The notes: generated from the sequence alone by a model not told the origin. Counted from the stretch's first letter, positions 1-10,742 are shown. The stretch is 64,000 nt of DNA from Actinostola sp. cb2023 (GCA_033675265.1 JAUJYZ010000952.1:124001-188000), one strand, 5' to 3'. Program-made: numbers and translations.

Positions 1-150
1 TGATCAATGCTTTAGCTGTGCGTATATCCAGTTATGGATGCACTTGGGAGGTTGCTCGGCTACGCCTCGTGCGACTCTTACGCTTCTTTCGTGCTTAGCA
101 ACCTCCCGCGTGCATCCATAACTGGATATACGCACGCTAAGCATTGACCA
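1..150. repeat. Foldback (hairpin) element
   Basis: The first 150 bases form a long inverted repeat. The stretch starting TGATCAATGC and running through GCGTATATCCAGTTATGGATG returns as its reverse complement at about 98-150. The loop contains GGCTCGGCTACGCCTCG, a loop type that recurs near 58.7 kb. There is no coding potential beyond small chance frames. It may extend left of the window. Confidence 0.85.
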
Positions 151-166
151 TTCCTTAAATATACCG

Positions 167-385
167 ATGCAGAGCCACGGAGCCACTAAGGTACTATACT
201 TATATACCAATGCAGAGCCACGTAGCCACTAAAATACTATACTTATATACCAATGCAGAGCCACGGAGCCACTAAGCCGTACTATACTTATATACCAATG
301 CAGAACCACGGAGCCACTAAGGTACTATACTGTTATATAGCAAGTGAAACATATCACACTTACATAGCAATGCAGAGCCACGGAG
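167..385. repeat. Tandem repeat, about 43-bp unit
   Basis: About five copies of a unit containing GCAGAGCCACGGAGCCACTA followed by a variable GTACTATACTTATATACCA part. The last copy is degenerate. It lies directly next to the foldback element. Confidence 0.85.
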
Positions 386-579
386 CCAAATAATTTCTAG
401 AAAGGCACCTATGATCTGGTGGGGTAATCTATAATTGCTCCCGTCATTCTTTTAGTTTAATTTATGCAAATGTCTTCCAATTACAGAAATAGTTTTCTCC
501 ATTGGGTGTACGAGACATAACGAAGTAATGCAAATAAATGGAGAACCAAACTTCACCAAAAAAGTGTTAGGGGAGAATA

Positions 580-845
580 ATAGACCTTATACGTAAAGAC
601 GTAATGTGACTACAACTACCAGAATGCTTTGCGAATTTTCTTTTTTTTTCTAGATTTTTATTCGCTCGTGAGGTAATTCATTCAATTGTAAATTACGTAA
701 TTCAGTTTTAGCTGCCAAGTAATGTTTAATAAACAGTTCACAATTCACTAAGACAAAGGGTACCAATTATCTCACAAAAGAAGATGCGCAAAGCATTCTG
801 GTAGTTGTAGTCATATTACGTCATTATGCATGCATAAGGTCTATT
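580..845. mobile_element. MITE with long inverted ends (copy A)
   Basis: The ends read ATAGACCTTA...ACGTAATGTGACTACAACTACC and return inverted as GGTAGTTGTAGTCATATTACGTCATT...TAAGGTCTAT. The interior is about 190 bases of AT-rich DNA without a gene. A second copy with the same ends and interior lies at 45290-45542. Superfamily not determined. Confidence 0.8.
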
Positions 846-859
846 AAGGTGACTCTGTT

Positions 860-1150
860 ATAATTCTCGGCGCACTCGTCTATGACAAACGTTTGGTCAT
901 AACTTCCTCTGCTTTTATGCAATTGCCATAAAACATAGGCAACTGTTAGAGCTATCATTCACCTATAATACAATATAATTCGATTGCACTGCAGAACATT
1001 AAAAAATATATATATTAGAACTTAAGTAAACTCAATGTTTTGGATAAAATTGGATATTGCGAAAAATCTGTCCGTTTTTTTTGGCTGAAAGTTTTGGAAT
1101 CACTTTAGATTGACATAATTCATAACCTGACCAAGTTTTAGCAAAATCGT
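860..1150. other. AT-rich stretch, nothing recognised
   Basis: No reading frame, repeat unit or motif that I can support was seen here. Confidence 0.4.
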
Positions 1151-1226
1151 TGGAGCTAAAGCACGGCGGCATGATAATTTCAGTGCTTAATTTTGGTGGC
1201 CTTCATGCGGCCGTGCTTTAGCTCCA
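1151..1226. repeat. Short hairpin
   Basis: GGAGCTAAAGCACGGCGGCATGA pairs with the inverted copy ending GCGGCCGTGCTTTAGCTCC about 35 bases later. It sits at the left edge of the repeat segment shared with 34.4-36.6 kb, so it may be an element end. Confidence 0.6.
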
Positions 1227-1269
1227 GATATACCTTCCATGTGGTCGGTATATCTCGCGATATCTTTGT

Positions 1270-1510
1270 AAAATGGTCATTGCTGTGCGCCAGAATGCAC
1301 CAATCATTCAACAAAACCGAGGGGTGAGTTATCATAACATCCCAAAGGATTCTAAGCTTCAAAAAGCCTGGATTTCTCGCCTTGTGGCTTGAACTGATAC
1401 GGTAGAATCGTAAACTCCTCGCTCTGGTCCCTGAATTCCGCCACAGAATCATGAAACCTGAGCATAAACCCGATGATCGTTGTTACGAGTCTGAGCTAGT
1501 ATCTCAAGAC
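1270..1510 (+). pseudogene. THAP-type zinc finger relic
   Basis: Reading across frames gives pieces typical of a THAP domain. There is a start with two nearby cysteines (TGC TGT GCG CCA GAA TGC in the sister copy), then SYHNIPKDSKLQKAWISRL, then DDRCYESE. THAP domains are C2CH DNA-binding modules of about 90 residues, often used by P-element-like transposases. Here stops and frame changes break the frame, so it is a relic. A cleaner start survives in the sister copy at 34.49 kb. The family call rests on motif spacing only. Confidence 0.5.
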
Positions 1511-2496
1511 ATTGATTACTGCAAATTAAGTGCATATCTTTCGGTCTGCATTGGAAAAACAACCGACCAGGCCGAGAACATCCATGTGCTTTCTATTAGT
1601 GTTGTGCAGGAGGCTTGACGTTGTGACGTTACACGCAATCCGCTGAGATATCGCTGGCTCAAAACATGGCAGCCACCAGGTAGTCGATCTGAGTAAGTTT
1701 AACAGGGAAATTCGCGAACATAGATTCGTAATTCGCTCTAAAATTTGCATTTTCGAGTTCAGTATTTGATATACGTTGCCTTCAAAATCGTTCAATTTTA
1801 GACCTCAGTTCTCCTTTAATTTGATTGATAAAACAACTTTTATACAACGCGCGCTCTGATTGGATAAAACCCATGTTCTATGTTGTGACTGACTTAGGCT
1901 AATTGTTTTGATCTTCACTGAATATTTGACTCTTTTGATACTTGAAAATTAATTGTTGCTAGAGTACCTGAAATAGTTCAGTGGGAAACTAATCAGAGTC
2001 AGGTGCCCTAGTTCACAGAGAGTTATGCTAAAACTGTATCAAAGTTGGGCCAATGAGTTTGAGAAGAGGCTATGCAAACAAGGTTTTCGGCCAAGACATA
2101 TCAAAGAGCGATCCAGCTGTGAATAAATAAACGATGCCATTTGATTTTCCACACTAAGCGAAGCGTTTCTTGTTTAAGCTTCAATAAGTACGGCCTTACA
2201 GCCGTGAGTGAAAAATGTCCAACTGTACAGCAATGTTTTCCCTCTTTATCCAGCAAGAAAGGTGTCTAAGAGAAAACAATAGCTTCTGGTGTCTCAGGAA
2301 AGTCCATCTTTGACATATTCTAGTCGAACAAAGCGAGGAAACCATAGAAAATAATAATAATGTAATGATAATGTCTTTATTCTTTAGATAAAAATCAATA
2401 AAAATACGACAAAAACTGCATTTCGGCTACTTGACTTCTGCTACTTCTACATTCATCAAATTCACAACTATTTCAGATGTAATATTTCTAATCCGA

Positions 2497-2566
2497 GTCA
2501 GTGTGTTGGACACGGTTTCTAGATCTGAGTGCCATGTTTTATTGCACCGTGTCCAACACACTGGCG
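2497..2566. repeat. Hairpin MITE
   Basis: CAGTGTGTTGGACACGG is repeated inverted as CCGTGTCCAACACACTGG around a loop with TTTCTAGATCTGAGTGCCATG. The same hairpin lies at 35587-35656 in the sister copy. The core TTCTAGATC resembles the foldback at 58.7 kb. Confidence 0.75.
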
Positions 2567-2735
2567 AGGTTTAGAACATACTTCCCATTTAGCATTAGCC
2601 ATTAGCATTAGCTTTTTAATAAAACAATGGTGGTTTAATTTTGCGTGCTTTTTGGTTGCGAGGTGAGAATTCCACATGAAATTGCAAGTCTAGCATTGCG
2701 ACTCAGCTCATCACACTTGGCAGCATGTACATGTG

Positions 2736-3105
2736 ATGGCGGACGGATCTTCAAGTTCTCCAGCTAAGCGTTTTAGAGAGCCTCTTTCCTCGGAAGAGGC
2801 TCTCAAATCTGTTAAAGAAGCTGTACCGAAAGGTACAGATTATAAAACACGATGGGGGTGTAACAATCTTTGAAAGCTGGCAAAAGGAGAGAGAAAACAA
2901 GTCACCAGGCCTGAAGTCAACCCATTTGATATAGATATTTCAGCTGCAATGCAGAACGCAGATACCGGCTTGAATGTTATCTCATCCGAGAGCTTAAATT
3001 TTTGGCTTATGAAGTTCGTGTAAGAAGTCTGTGACTGCAATGGGAAGCCGTACCCCCAGAACACGTTGTACCAAATAATATGCTGCTTGAAAGGGGGACT
3101 AGGAC
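2736..3105 (+). pseudogene. DUF3504 (Crypton-type) gene, first exon, decayed
   Basis: Starting at the ATG at 2736 the frame gives MADGSSSSPAKRF and then KEAVPKGTDYKTRWG. After a 1-base shift comes TIFESWQKEREN, and after another shift VNPFDIDISAAMQNADTGLN, SSESLNFWLMKFV and NTLYQIICCLKG. This order (KGT.YKT.WG, FE.W, NPFDID, L..FV.EV, PPNTLYQI) is the N-terminal part of the DUF3504 / QRICH1-ZMYM-like family, domesticated relatives of Crypton tyrosine recombinases. Two frame breaks and a stop make it non-functional as read. The catalytic half would be the exon at 4265-4467 plus 6358-6425. An almost identical first exon lies at 35827-36196. The family match is confident; function is not retained. 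Confidence 0.72.
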
Positions 3106-3536
3106 GTAAAATACGTCCAAATTTTAAATACTTTAAATCCCCCCTCAAACAGTGTCATTATAATCGTTATGTTCTAAATAAACAAACTGCGAAATATTTT
3201 CCGAATATGCCAATGAGAAGTTCTATAAATTTGCAATTAACTTCACGTCCGCCATTAAACAGTTGTCGCCAGGAAGTGACGTCACTTACTCAACCCAAAA
3301 AAACTAAAATGTGGCGAATATATTATGCGAATGTGAAGTCAGCGCGCGGGAATATCTGAAGAATCTAAAGAATTCAACGAATCGCTTGGCAAATCTTCCA
3401 TATCTTCCTCTAAGTTAATATAACAATCAATCGATTTGTGTTGAGTGTTTGGAGTAAGTGACGTCACGGATACGAAGGCAAGATCTTCATGTAGCTGCAC
3501 AAATTGACCTGGCTATTGTTTTTTATGTAAAAGCAA

Positions 3537-3951
3537 TTAGCCATTACCTAATAGAGCAGGGGACTGGGACCAAGACCGTAAACTAATTCAATTACAAACT
3601 AGCAAAAGTGGGCATCATTTTCTGAGAGAGCAGATCAAACTTAGCTAGTCTGGAAAGTTTGGTGAACTTCGGCTTAATATTGACGATGCTAGAGGTCATC
3701 AAAGATGTCTATTTCCCATACAAACTCTGTAAATTTTAGACGTCCAGCCAAACCATACATTCACTGTAACATTTTGGCTGGACAACACAATTTCAAAAGT
3801 TTATAATTCCGACAGAATTCGCTCAAATCACATCACACTTTGCACATATACTAATTTCAACATGCTGTTTCATGTCATAAACTTCATTTCGTAATTACAT
3901 TAATTATAATAAACTTGTTCCCAGTCCCCTGCTCGTTTAGGTAATGGCTAA
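3537..3951. mobile_element. MITE with ~33-bp inverted ends
   Basis: TTAGCCATTACCTAATAGAGCAGGGGACTGGGAC at the left returns inverted at the right as GTTCCCAGTCCCC...GGTAATGGCTAA. The sister copy of the surrounding repeat (near 36.6 kb) lacks it, so it inserted after that repeat spread. The flanks CCTGGCTATTG and CAATAGCCAGG are also inverted, suggesting a nested pair of insertions. No coding sequence. Confidence 0.75.
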
Positions 3952-4264
3952 TACAAAGCACGACAATAGAACAATAGCCAGGACTTTTGCAGAGACACGA
4001 AGACCTGACCGACGGAATTTCGCGTGCCGATTAGGCAGACACTTCAAAAATGGCTGACAGCGATTTTTATGCTGTTTTAAATTGAATTTTTCAACGCTAA
4101 AATTTCACAAATTGACGTGCTAATCGCCCTTTGAAGCGAAGAAAGTTGGCAGAGTTGGGGCGTGCAGATATAAATCCCCTGGATGCAAATAATCCAACGT
4201 AAGTTTGTTACATAATGTCTGGTTTATTTATGAGGTTTATTTAGCCTGTTTTACGAACCAGATG

Positions 4265-4467
4265 TACTAATTATAGTTTGTTTTGTAGCTTTCAGCCCTT
4301 TAGACAGTGTTAGATGCCGAAATGAAACTGAAAGTGCACAAGTCAGGCGTGGACCTTGAAACCCGGCGCGAGGAAAGAAAGCCCATTTTTTGGGAAGAGG
4401 GAAACTTGCTGTGGACGCAGGATTTGCTGGGAGATAAGGACGCTCACACTTTGTTACATAATATATA
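4265..4467 (+). pseudogene. DUF3504 gene, internal exon, 5' part (split by an insertion)
   Basis: After the acceptor-like TTTGTAGCTTTCAG the frames give LDAEMKLKVHKSGVDLETRREE and LLGDKDAHTLLH. This matches the linker before the first catalytic arginine of DUF3504 tyrosine recombinases. The sequence is almost the same as 43471-43673. It stops abruptly at 4467, where a second element is inserted, and resumes at 6358. Confidence 0.7.
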
Positions 4468-4470
4468 GAG

Positions 4471-4561
4471 ATTATTTAATGGAAAGTGCGGCGTACGGGA
4501 TTTCTACGATACTAACCACGAGTGAATAAAATCCCGTACAAAGCACTTTCCATCTTATAAT
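4471..4561. repeat. Hairpin at left end of nested element
   Basis: ATTATTTAATGGAAAGTGC...GTACGGGATTT pairs with AAATCCCGTAC...GCACTTTCCATCTTATAAT. It lies between the empty-site junction (4467/4468) and the inverted repeat at 4566. It is either part of the element's end or a later foldback insertion. Confidence 0.75.
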
Positions 4562-4948
4562 CTGTTTATTACACGTATCACGAGAATTTTCATAAAATAG
4601 TTTTAATAGTTATGCAAATTAAAGACTCACATAATCAAACCAAATGTCAGCTAAATGATTCAATATCAATAGAAATAGAAAACATCAAAGTACATCAACT
4701 CTTCAAATGAATTATTTTAAAGTCTTTCTAAATACTAAAGCAGCTAGACTGGCAAAAGTTGTAAGAACAATAATAACTTTGTACAGTTTTCATTCAGATT
4801 CTGTCACTATCCGATTCAATGACAAAGCAACTACGAGGTTTTTTGGACTTTGGAGAATCAGTTAACAACGACAAAGTCGGACTTTGGTTTAAGGCATTGA
4901 CAGAGATGTTAAATGTTCCTCCCTGAATTGAAGCACCTTGAAAAAGAG

Positions 4949-6123
4949 TTATAGGTTGCTGTAATGTTGATTCTTGTACTGTTTTTTAGTTGCATTAAGA
5001 GTTAAAGCATTATAAATACTTGCGCTCGAAGATGGTCCAGGGTAGCTCAGAATATCCGATATATTTCTCTGTTGTCGTTCCGACAGGTTGCTGTAATTGT
5101 TCAAACTTTAGACATTCTTATGACCGGAGATTTGCATGATGTGTGTTGGAGGTACTCCTCTGTCATTAAGTTTTTGTATCATTCTTTTTCTTCCACTGTG
5201 CTTTGTGAGATTTTCAGCATTTAATCCAGCTTTCTTTGCCATTGTTTTCATGAGTGAGTTGAGTTTGTTAACTCCCATCGGAGCTGACTTAAACCAAGGT
5301 TTTGTAGTTACAGCTTTTGTAGTGTGATTAATGGCCAAATAAAAAGCACTTTCAGGAGTTTTCATATCATCTGGCCTTTTAGAAACGTAGAGCTGATAAG
5401 CCCTGAGAGGATCTCTTTTACTGCGAGCGACAGCAAACATTTTTGGCTTTACTGTACGGGAGTCTTTGGGATCAGGGCCGGTCCTGGTCTTAGTCTGTCT
5501 TTCGTTATATTCCAGATACACTGTGCCATCGGTTGTTGTTTTTTTTGCTCAATATCACCCCATCTCATATCCCTGTGTTCTTGACAATCCCTCAGTCCAA
5601 AGAACTGTGTATTATTTAACCACAACGTGTTAATGAGAGACTCTGAGGTTGAACAACCGAGTAAATCTTGGCCGTAAAGAATGTCCACCTCTTCGTCAGT
5701 TAGCGTACGAGCAGCATTTGGTTTATTCCCTTTCCCTGCTTTCTTGAGTTCTTTTTGCTTGGCGACCAGAACTTCTTTTGTTTTTCTGAACTGTTTTCCT
5801 TCTATGATGGTCGAGGGATACTCTTTCTTTCGAAGGTATCGATCAAAACTTGAAATAAAAGACCTAAGCGATGTAGGTTCGTATTGTTCTCCGTTTTGTT
5901 TTCTAACTTGAAGTAGAAAATTAGCGATGTAGTCGTCAATATCTTTTGCATCAATATTTTCTATCTCTTTCGGCTCGTTATTTGAAACCAAAAACTTTTT
6001 CAGTAACGAGCTATCTCTTTGTGTCTTGCTAAGTGTATTCTTGTTATCTTGTTGATTTATAAATTCTTGCAAAGAACAACCAACAGAGACAAATCTAGAA
6101 GAGCCTTCCCTCGCTTCAGCCAT
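4949..6123 (-). pseudogene. DUF3504 / Crypton-type tyrosine recombinase
   Basis: It starts at the ATG at 6123 (MAEAREGSSRFVS) and reads about 390 codons to TAA at 4949. An N-terminal core-binding half (residues ~1-130, with AKDIDDYIANFLLQVRK) is followed by the catalytic half. Signature residues are Arg in FFGLRDCQEHRDMRW, HSGRKR (the H-x-x-R box), His in QISGHKN, and a likely nucleophile Tyr in SLNNYSNLSE. This gives the R...H-x-x-R...H...Y set of tyrosine recombinases. Two lesions are seen. One is a frame change in a run of A near 5540-5548, between GDIE and the KTTTDGTVYLEY-type strand. The other is a single in-frame TAA at about 5108, just before the Tyr, where the family has Gln. Both are minimal, so the gene is young or its consensus is imperfect. 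Such enzymes cut and rejoin DNA through a phosphotyrosine link. The family assignment is strong; activity is unlikely as read. Confidence 0.82.
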
Positions 6124-6357
6124 TTTTTTCAGCTCAAAATCTGGAAAGCCATTTAAGTGCTAATGATGCACAGACGCACGACTCTCATTGGTTGAATCAC
6201 TTTTAAGTTGTTGCTGATTGGTTATACTTCCACATGTGAAAAAAGCTATACGCGATGCTGATTGGACGTATCGCTTTTTTTCACATGTGAAAATATAGCG
6301 TATGTATTTCTACAAATGATCTTTATGCAATGAAATTCTCGTGATACGTGTAATAAA

Positions 6358-6425
6358 TACTTTTATGTAGGGAAGCTTTTTGGAATTAGACCATCCGAGC
6401 ACCGCCAGTTGCGTGCAAACATTTT
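6358..6425 (+). pseudogene. DUF3504 gene, internal exon, 3' part
   Basis: It resumes the exon interrupted at 4467 with FYVGKLFGIR and EHRQLRA-like codons, matching 43674-43735. EHRQLR is the first catalytic arginine region. Sequence similarity to the 43.7 kb copy ends soon after. Confidence 0.65.
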
Positions 6426-6533
6426 TTGTTTTATTTGCATAGGTAAGAAGAGTAATAATTTTATGCTAGTCATAACTACACATTCGGCTGAACAAATCGA
6501 GCTGTTCAGTTATAGTTTTACCATCAACTAATG

Positions 6534-6566
<33 letters not shown>

Positions 6567-8050
6567 CACAGAAAAGTTGGTTCTTTCGTTGAAAAACTTT
6601 CATAAATCAAATAACAAATGAATAAAACACGAGTCAAAAGTGGTGTATCCTTCGTTTATTACCTTTAACACTATCAGTACTCCCTTTGACTTTGTCTTCG
6701 CTAAAGTTGAAAAATCTTCAATTTTAACGGGGTTCGTCCGCCATCTTGCCATCTCTTTCACGACCGATCCAAAATCAATGGTTACCATGATGATTCGCTA
6801 CTAGGGGTCTAACACTAATAGACCCCTAGTAGCATAGCCAATCAGATTGCAGGATATGTGTTCATTATATCAAACTCAATGCACATAAACTTGAACATTT
6901 GCTCTAGCTAGCGTCCAGTATCTCGCACAGTCGTAGATAAAGCCGGCAAATCGAGTAAAACTTCATTGTGTTGGTTACAGCGATCGCTTCGACGAGTAGA
7001 GAGCAACGCTACGTGTATTGCTCGAATAATCTCCATTTGAGCCATCAAACTCTTCTCCAAATGCCTCCACCGACACACAAAGGACGATCAACAATTCAGA
7101 GAAAGACCTATAGTCTTTGGAAGTTTGCCCCATTTACATTAATCGTATAATACCATGATCACCTCGGTTTTCATTGTTCCACGAGGGACATTTAACATCG
7201 AACATCCCTCGCGAAAGCTCTAAGTCAAGTATCGCTCATGAATAGTAATGAGGGAAATTTAGACTAAATGTGAGGGACACTTAGACTAAATATCCCTCAT
7301 TACTATATTCATGAGGATACAAGTCAGTCCCTCATAACCCAAGAGCAAACCGAAGAGTAATTAACCGCTCTCTACTTGAGTAGTATACACAATGTGCGTT
7401 CTGGGTCGGGTGGATCAGGGTGGATCTGTGGATCGCACCCGGAAGTGACGTCAGAGCCCAAAGCGTGATGTCATAGAACGTAAGAACCAATCAGCAGCCG
7501 TTTCGGTAACAATAGAAACTCCCGAACGATCTCCGAGAGGTCACGTCTATTTTTAGAACGACTGTTTCGGTTTTTCGCTGACGTTTTCTATTTTCCCAGT
7601 AGTAGCTCGTGACACAAACAAGTGACGTCAGCACAAATAAACAATAGGAGGATTAACACCGGTCTGAACTTGCTCAAGAAACAACAACAGAGATGTTTTT
7701 CAAAATCACTTTTATTCAAAAATAATAATAACAAGACGCCAGGGTGGCGTTTACTCGGGCTACCAAGATGTGAGGACCGGGGCGGGTGCGTGGGGCCGTG
7801 ACATGAAGTAAATTTGAGGAGCCCTTTCTTCCATTTTCTTTGAGGATATAGATGTATGTGATGTTGGATATTGAAAAGATTGGCGATAATTGAAAAGATA
7901 GACTGTGAATAAGATTATGGTTTCGAAGTTAGCGTCAATGAATCATCATACATCTTCATTGTAGTCAGTTATCCATTTATTTATGAAATGAGGCGAAGTG
8001 TGTTTAGTTTATAGTGTAGTTAACAAATTGGAAGCAGTTTTCCATTGTCT
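6426..8050. other. Intergenic repeats, no gene recognised
   Basis: Contains a TAA microsatellite (about 6532-6567), a small hairpin GCTACTAGGGGTCTA...TAGACCCCTAGTAGC at 6789-6832, and a foldback of ATGAGGGAAATTTAGAC type at about 7236-7310. Open frames here are short and show no domain that I know. Confidence 0.45.
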
Positions 8051-8125
8051 GTACTCTTATTGACAATGGATGACGTAATTTACTAAGCAACTGATTGATG
8101 ATACCTCTAATAATACAGATGTACC

Positions 8126-8493
8126 CGGGGGGAGGGGGGGACTCCCTTTGTCGAAGTGGTAGGGGTGATCGGCGGTCGGTTTTGAAAACGATTAAAAGTT
8201 AAAATTAAAAGAGCTGTTGAAGCCATGTTGATTTCAACCCCTAAAAGGTACGACCATATATGGCGAAAAAGTGATTGTACTGATATCATTTAATCAGTGA
8301 CTGGACAATATCTTTCTTCTGTTCTTTCAATTGACCCAGTAAAAGGTACGGACTCGTGTTACGTAACTGACTTTTGTATCGGAACCCTAAAAGGTACACA
8401 CAGGAAATATTTTCAACCCTAAAAGGACAGCCGATCACCCCTACCACTTGGACAAAGGGAGTACCCCCCCCCCCCCCCCCCCCCCCCCCCGGG
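8126..8493. mobile_element. G-rich MITE with 10-bp target duplication
   Basis: CAGATGTACC occurs exactly at 8116-8125 and 8494-8503. Inside, both ends read inverted ACTCCCTTTGTC.AAGTGGTAGG followed by GGTGATCGGC. The right end carries a homopolymer of about 28 C. CCCTAAAAGGTAC-type motifs repeat inside. A 10-base duplication fits the MULE range (8-10). Removing element and one duplication restores the protease-like frame. A relative lies at about 21078-21320 in the opposite orientation. Confidence 0.85.
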
Positions 8494-8611
8494 CAGATGT
8501 ACCTTGGGGATGACTCATACCATATAAATCCCTAGCATGAGAATCAAATATTTTGAATCCGCTATCACCAATACAGTAGATACCAACACTAATGCATCCT
8601 ATTGTTATAAC

Positions 8612-8797
8612 CGTTATCATTGAAGTGCGACCTTCAAAACAGCTTGTCAGGTTTGAAAATAGCTGGATGTCAATCAAACAACATGGGCGTGTCCAGACTT
8701 TAACCAATCATAGCAAAGCTAATTTGATTGACGGCTGTCTAGACTGGAGTTTGTCTGAAAGCGTTGTAGTTTTCTGGGTCGCACTTCAACGATAATG
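8612..8797. mobile_element. 186-bp MITE with 8-bp target duplication
   Basis: The ends are CGTTATCATTGAAGTGCGACC and its inverted partner GGTCGCACTTCAACGATAATG. They are flanked by GTTATAAC (8604-8611) and GTTGTAAT (8798-8805), an 8-base duplication with two changes, as in hAT elements. Excision plus one duplication restores the reading frame of the interrupted protease-like gene. Confidence 0.75.
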
Positions 8798-9249
8798 GTT
8801 GTAATATAAATGAGTTGTAGTTTTCTACAATCTCTATCCAGGGGCATGCAAAATGTATAATCCTCAATGGAGTTGTCACCATGTACATTACTTGTGTAGC
8901 TTTCGATATCAAATACTGTCAGCATTGTTGGCAATTCTGTTAACATTAAAAATGACTGTCTGGCTAATTGTGATAAGCTTGAATACAACTGATTCCCAAT
9001 ATCCATTATTTGCACAATGTCAGTAGGCGAGTTTATTGATAGTCTGTTATTGTATATCAAAGCAGATAGTGACATTGCTACACATTGCTGTCCTGCATTT
9101 TGACCGAATACTACAATATTACCCTGGCTGTAAGGTGCTCTTATTGTTTTAGTAGGATCAATGAGTGGAGCAGGACCAGGATTTGTTTCTATATCTGTAC
9201 ACAATGCACACTGGCAGCTAATGAATCTTGAAGGTTTGCCTGAAACCAT

Positions 9250-10740
9250 GCATTAGTGACAATATTGCAATACATTTTATCTTAAAACGTTTTAGTAAAG
9301 CCTTTAATTTTAGTCTTTGCTTTCGTGCAATTATATGGTGAGTTGAGCAACAAAGGTTTGTTCTCAAGGAAGAATGTCTTCTACTCCTGTTGGTGTCTGG
9401 ATAAACGGTTCGAATAAACACGTCGAGCATTACATAAACTTACGTTCTTGACGAAATGATGAATTTGTGATATTAAAGTCGAACGTATCGTCTTAATTTC
9501 CTCCTTTTCTTAAACACACGTTAACTCTTTTAACAGGAATTCTGCTTGGCTCTCGCGTTGATATTCAGTTTAACTTCTATGGCGATGGAAGCGTTAGATA
9601 AGTTCACTTTATTTTCAGCAACTTGACAATCGTGTAATCTTGATTCAATTCTTGTTTATACTTGTTCTATCGAGGAACGGCTCGGTCCGAAAACGCTCAT
9701 CATCTTTTAGTGTGAGCCTACCACAAACGGCGAGTGCATTTGTAAGCGAGATGAGCATATTTATCAAGAATTGACAGACAATATTCATTACCAAAGACAT
9801 CATCGATTTCCTTCGCAAGTTTGGTCGTCGAAAGAGGAAGATGGCGTCGAGTCTTGTGTTGATATACCATGTGGAGATCATGTGAGCCGTTGGTCACCAT
9901 GTGAACCATTGGTCAGCGGTTTTTTGTGACCGAAAAAAAACCCCGCATTTTATAACTCGGCATTAGCCCGAGTAATAATTTTCTAAGTGAACTTTTCCAT
10001 TCAAACTTATTGCCATTATAAACTGAGTAATTATAAACACAGTGTTTTTTGATTGTCAGTCAATAGAAACACCCGTCACTTCAAACAATAGAGAATATTA
10101 TAAAGTTGCATAAGCGAACGATAAAGTCAGTCATGCGAATTATTATAAACAACATTTATAAACGATTTCAAATACTCCTATAAATTATTACCCTTGTAAT
10201 AATCTGTTGGAAACGTTCAGTATAGATGATCGACCTTGCAATACTTCCCAGCAAGGGTATAGTTCCATCGTTAGTTTCATTTCTATATGTCCACATCCAG
10301 GTCAGTATCAATATAATCATTCCAGCTAAAGATAGTAGTGTTCAGCCATTCAACACCTAAAAGTCGATCCATTCCATTCCAGTTTTAACTGTTCACAGAT
10401 CGAAAGTAGAAAATTGAATCCTTCAAACATGTTTCTTTAACATATTTGATGTGGAGTTGTTGACACACGCTTCTTTTAAATACAGTTTCACTCAGTAACA
10501 TGTACACACAGTATTAGCAGGTACTAGAAATATTTATTTATCTCAAACGTGTTATAGGACTATACAGGAACTCCAACTTATAAAAATGCATCAATAATAC
10601 ACAGGGATCCCAATTTCAATAGTTTCTGAATAAGTAAGGCTAGGGGTACTTAAAATCACATAAGATCGGAAATAGTTAGTTATTTTCTAGCATTTAAAAC
10701 GTTTTTCGGATTACACAGACCATAAGGTAGCTTTTAAAAG
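9250..10740. other. AT-rich flank with unassigned minus-strand frames
   Basis: Two minus-strand frames upstream of the 2A frame (about 9218-9430 and 9718-9909) could be upstream exons of the same element. The second contains TKLAKEIDDVFGNEYCLSILDKY-like helical sequence cut by a stop. No family recognised. The rest shows no gene. Confidence 0.35.
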
Positions 10741-10742
10741 CT

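Larger units (their letters stand above)
1216..3535. repeat. Long interspersed repeat segment, copy A
   Basis: This stretch is nearly the same, base for base, as 34445-36600, with only small indels and substitutions. It holds a THAP-like relic at the left, a hairpin near 2.5 kb and a DUF3504 first exon at the right. The two copies are in the same orientation about 33 kb apart. Either one transposon family or one segmental duplication explains them. After about 3.53 kb the copies diverge, where copy A carries an extra MITE. Confidence 0.85.
4468..6357 (-). mobile_element. Tyrosine-recombinase element nested in a DUF3504 gene
   Basis: Both flanks join to give the uninterrupted sequence found at 43640-43735, which is therefore an empty site. 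Near both ends is an inverted repeat of about 28 bases: TTATTACACGTATCACGAGAA at 4566 and its complement at 6330-6357. On the left a further 95-base hairpin lies outside it. The target duplication is at most ATA/TA. The element carries one recombinase gene on the minus strand. Cryptons are generally described without terminal inverted repeats, so these ends are odd. They could belong to a host MITE or to a TIR-bearing tyrosine-recombinase element. Confidence 0.7.
8057..9249 (-). pseudogene. 2A peptide plus cysteine-protease-like frame, broken by two MITEs
   Basis: From the ATG at 9249 the protein begins with a short Cys-containing leader. CTDIETNPGP follows at residues ~17-26. D-I-E-x-N-P-G-P is the 2A ribosome-skipping motif, where translation releases the leader between Gly and Pro. 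Next is a domain with FGQNAGQQCVAMSLSALIY, whose Cys sits at the start of a helix, and later FKIFDSHARDLYGMSHPQGT with a D-S-H motif. This Cys...Asp-x-His order fits a papain-fold deubiquitinase-like protease resembling peptidase C76/OTU-type domains found in eukaryotic transposons. That family call is inference. The frame is interrupted at 8612-8797 and 8126-8493 by MITEs. On the far side it continues with GTSVLLEVSS and stops at 8057. 2A leaders are known in animal retrotransposons and some immune receptors. Confidence 0.68.

Noticed and set aside
2840..3148. Minus-strand 102-residue frame (identical at 35931-36239)
   Set aside because: It is the shadow of the plus-strand DUF3504 exon, and its identity in both copies only reflects the repeat.
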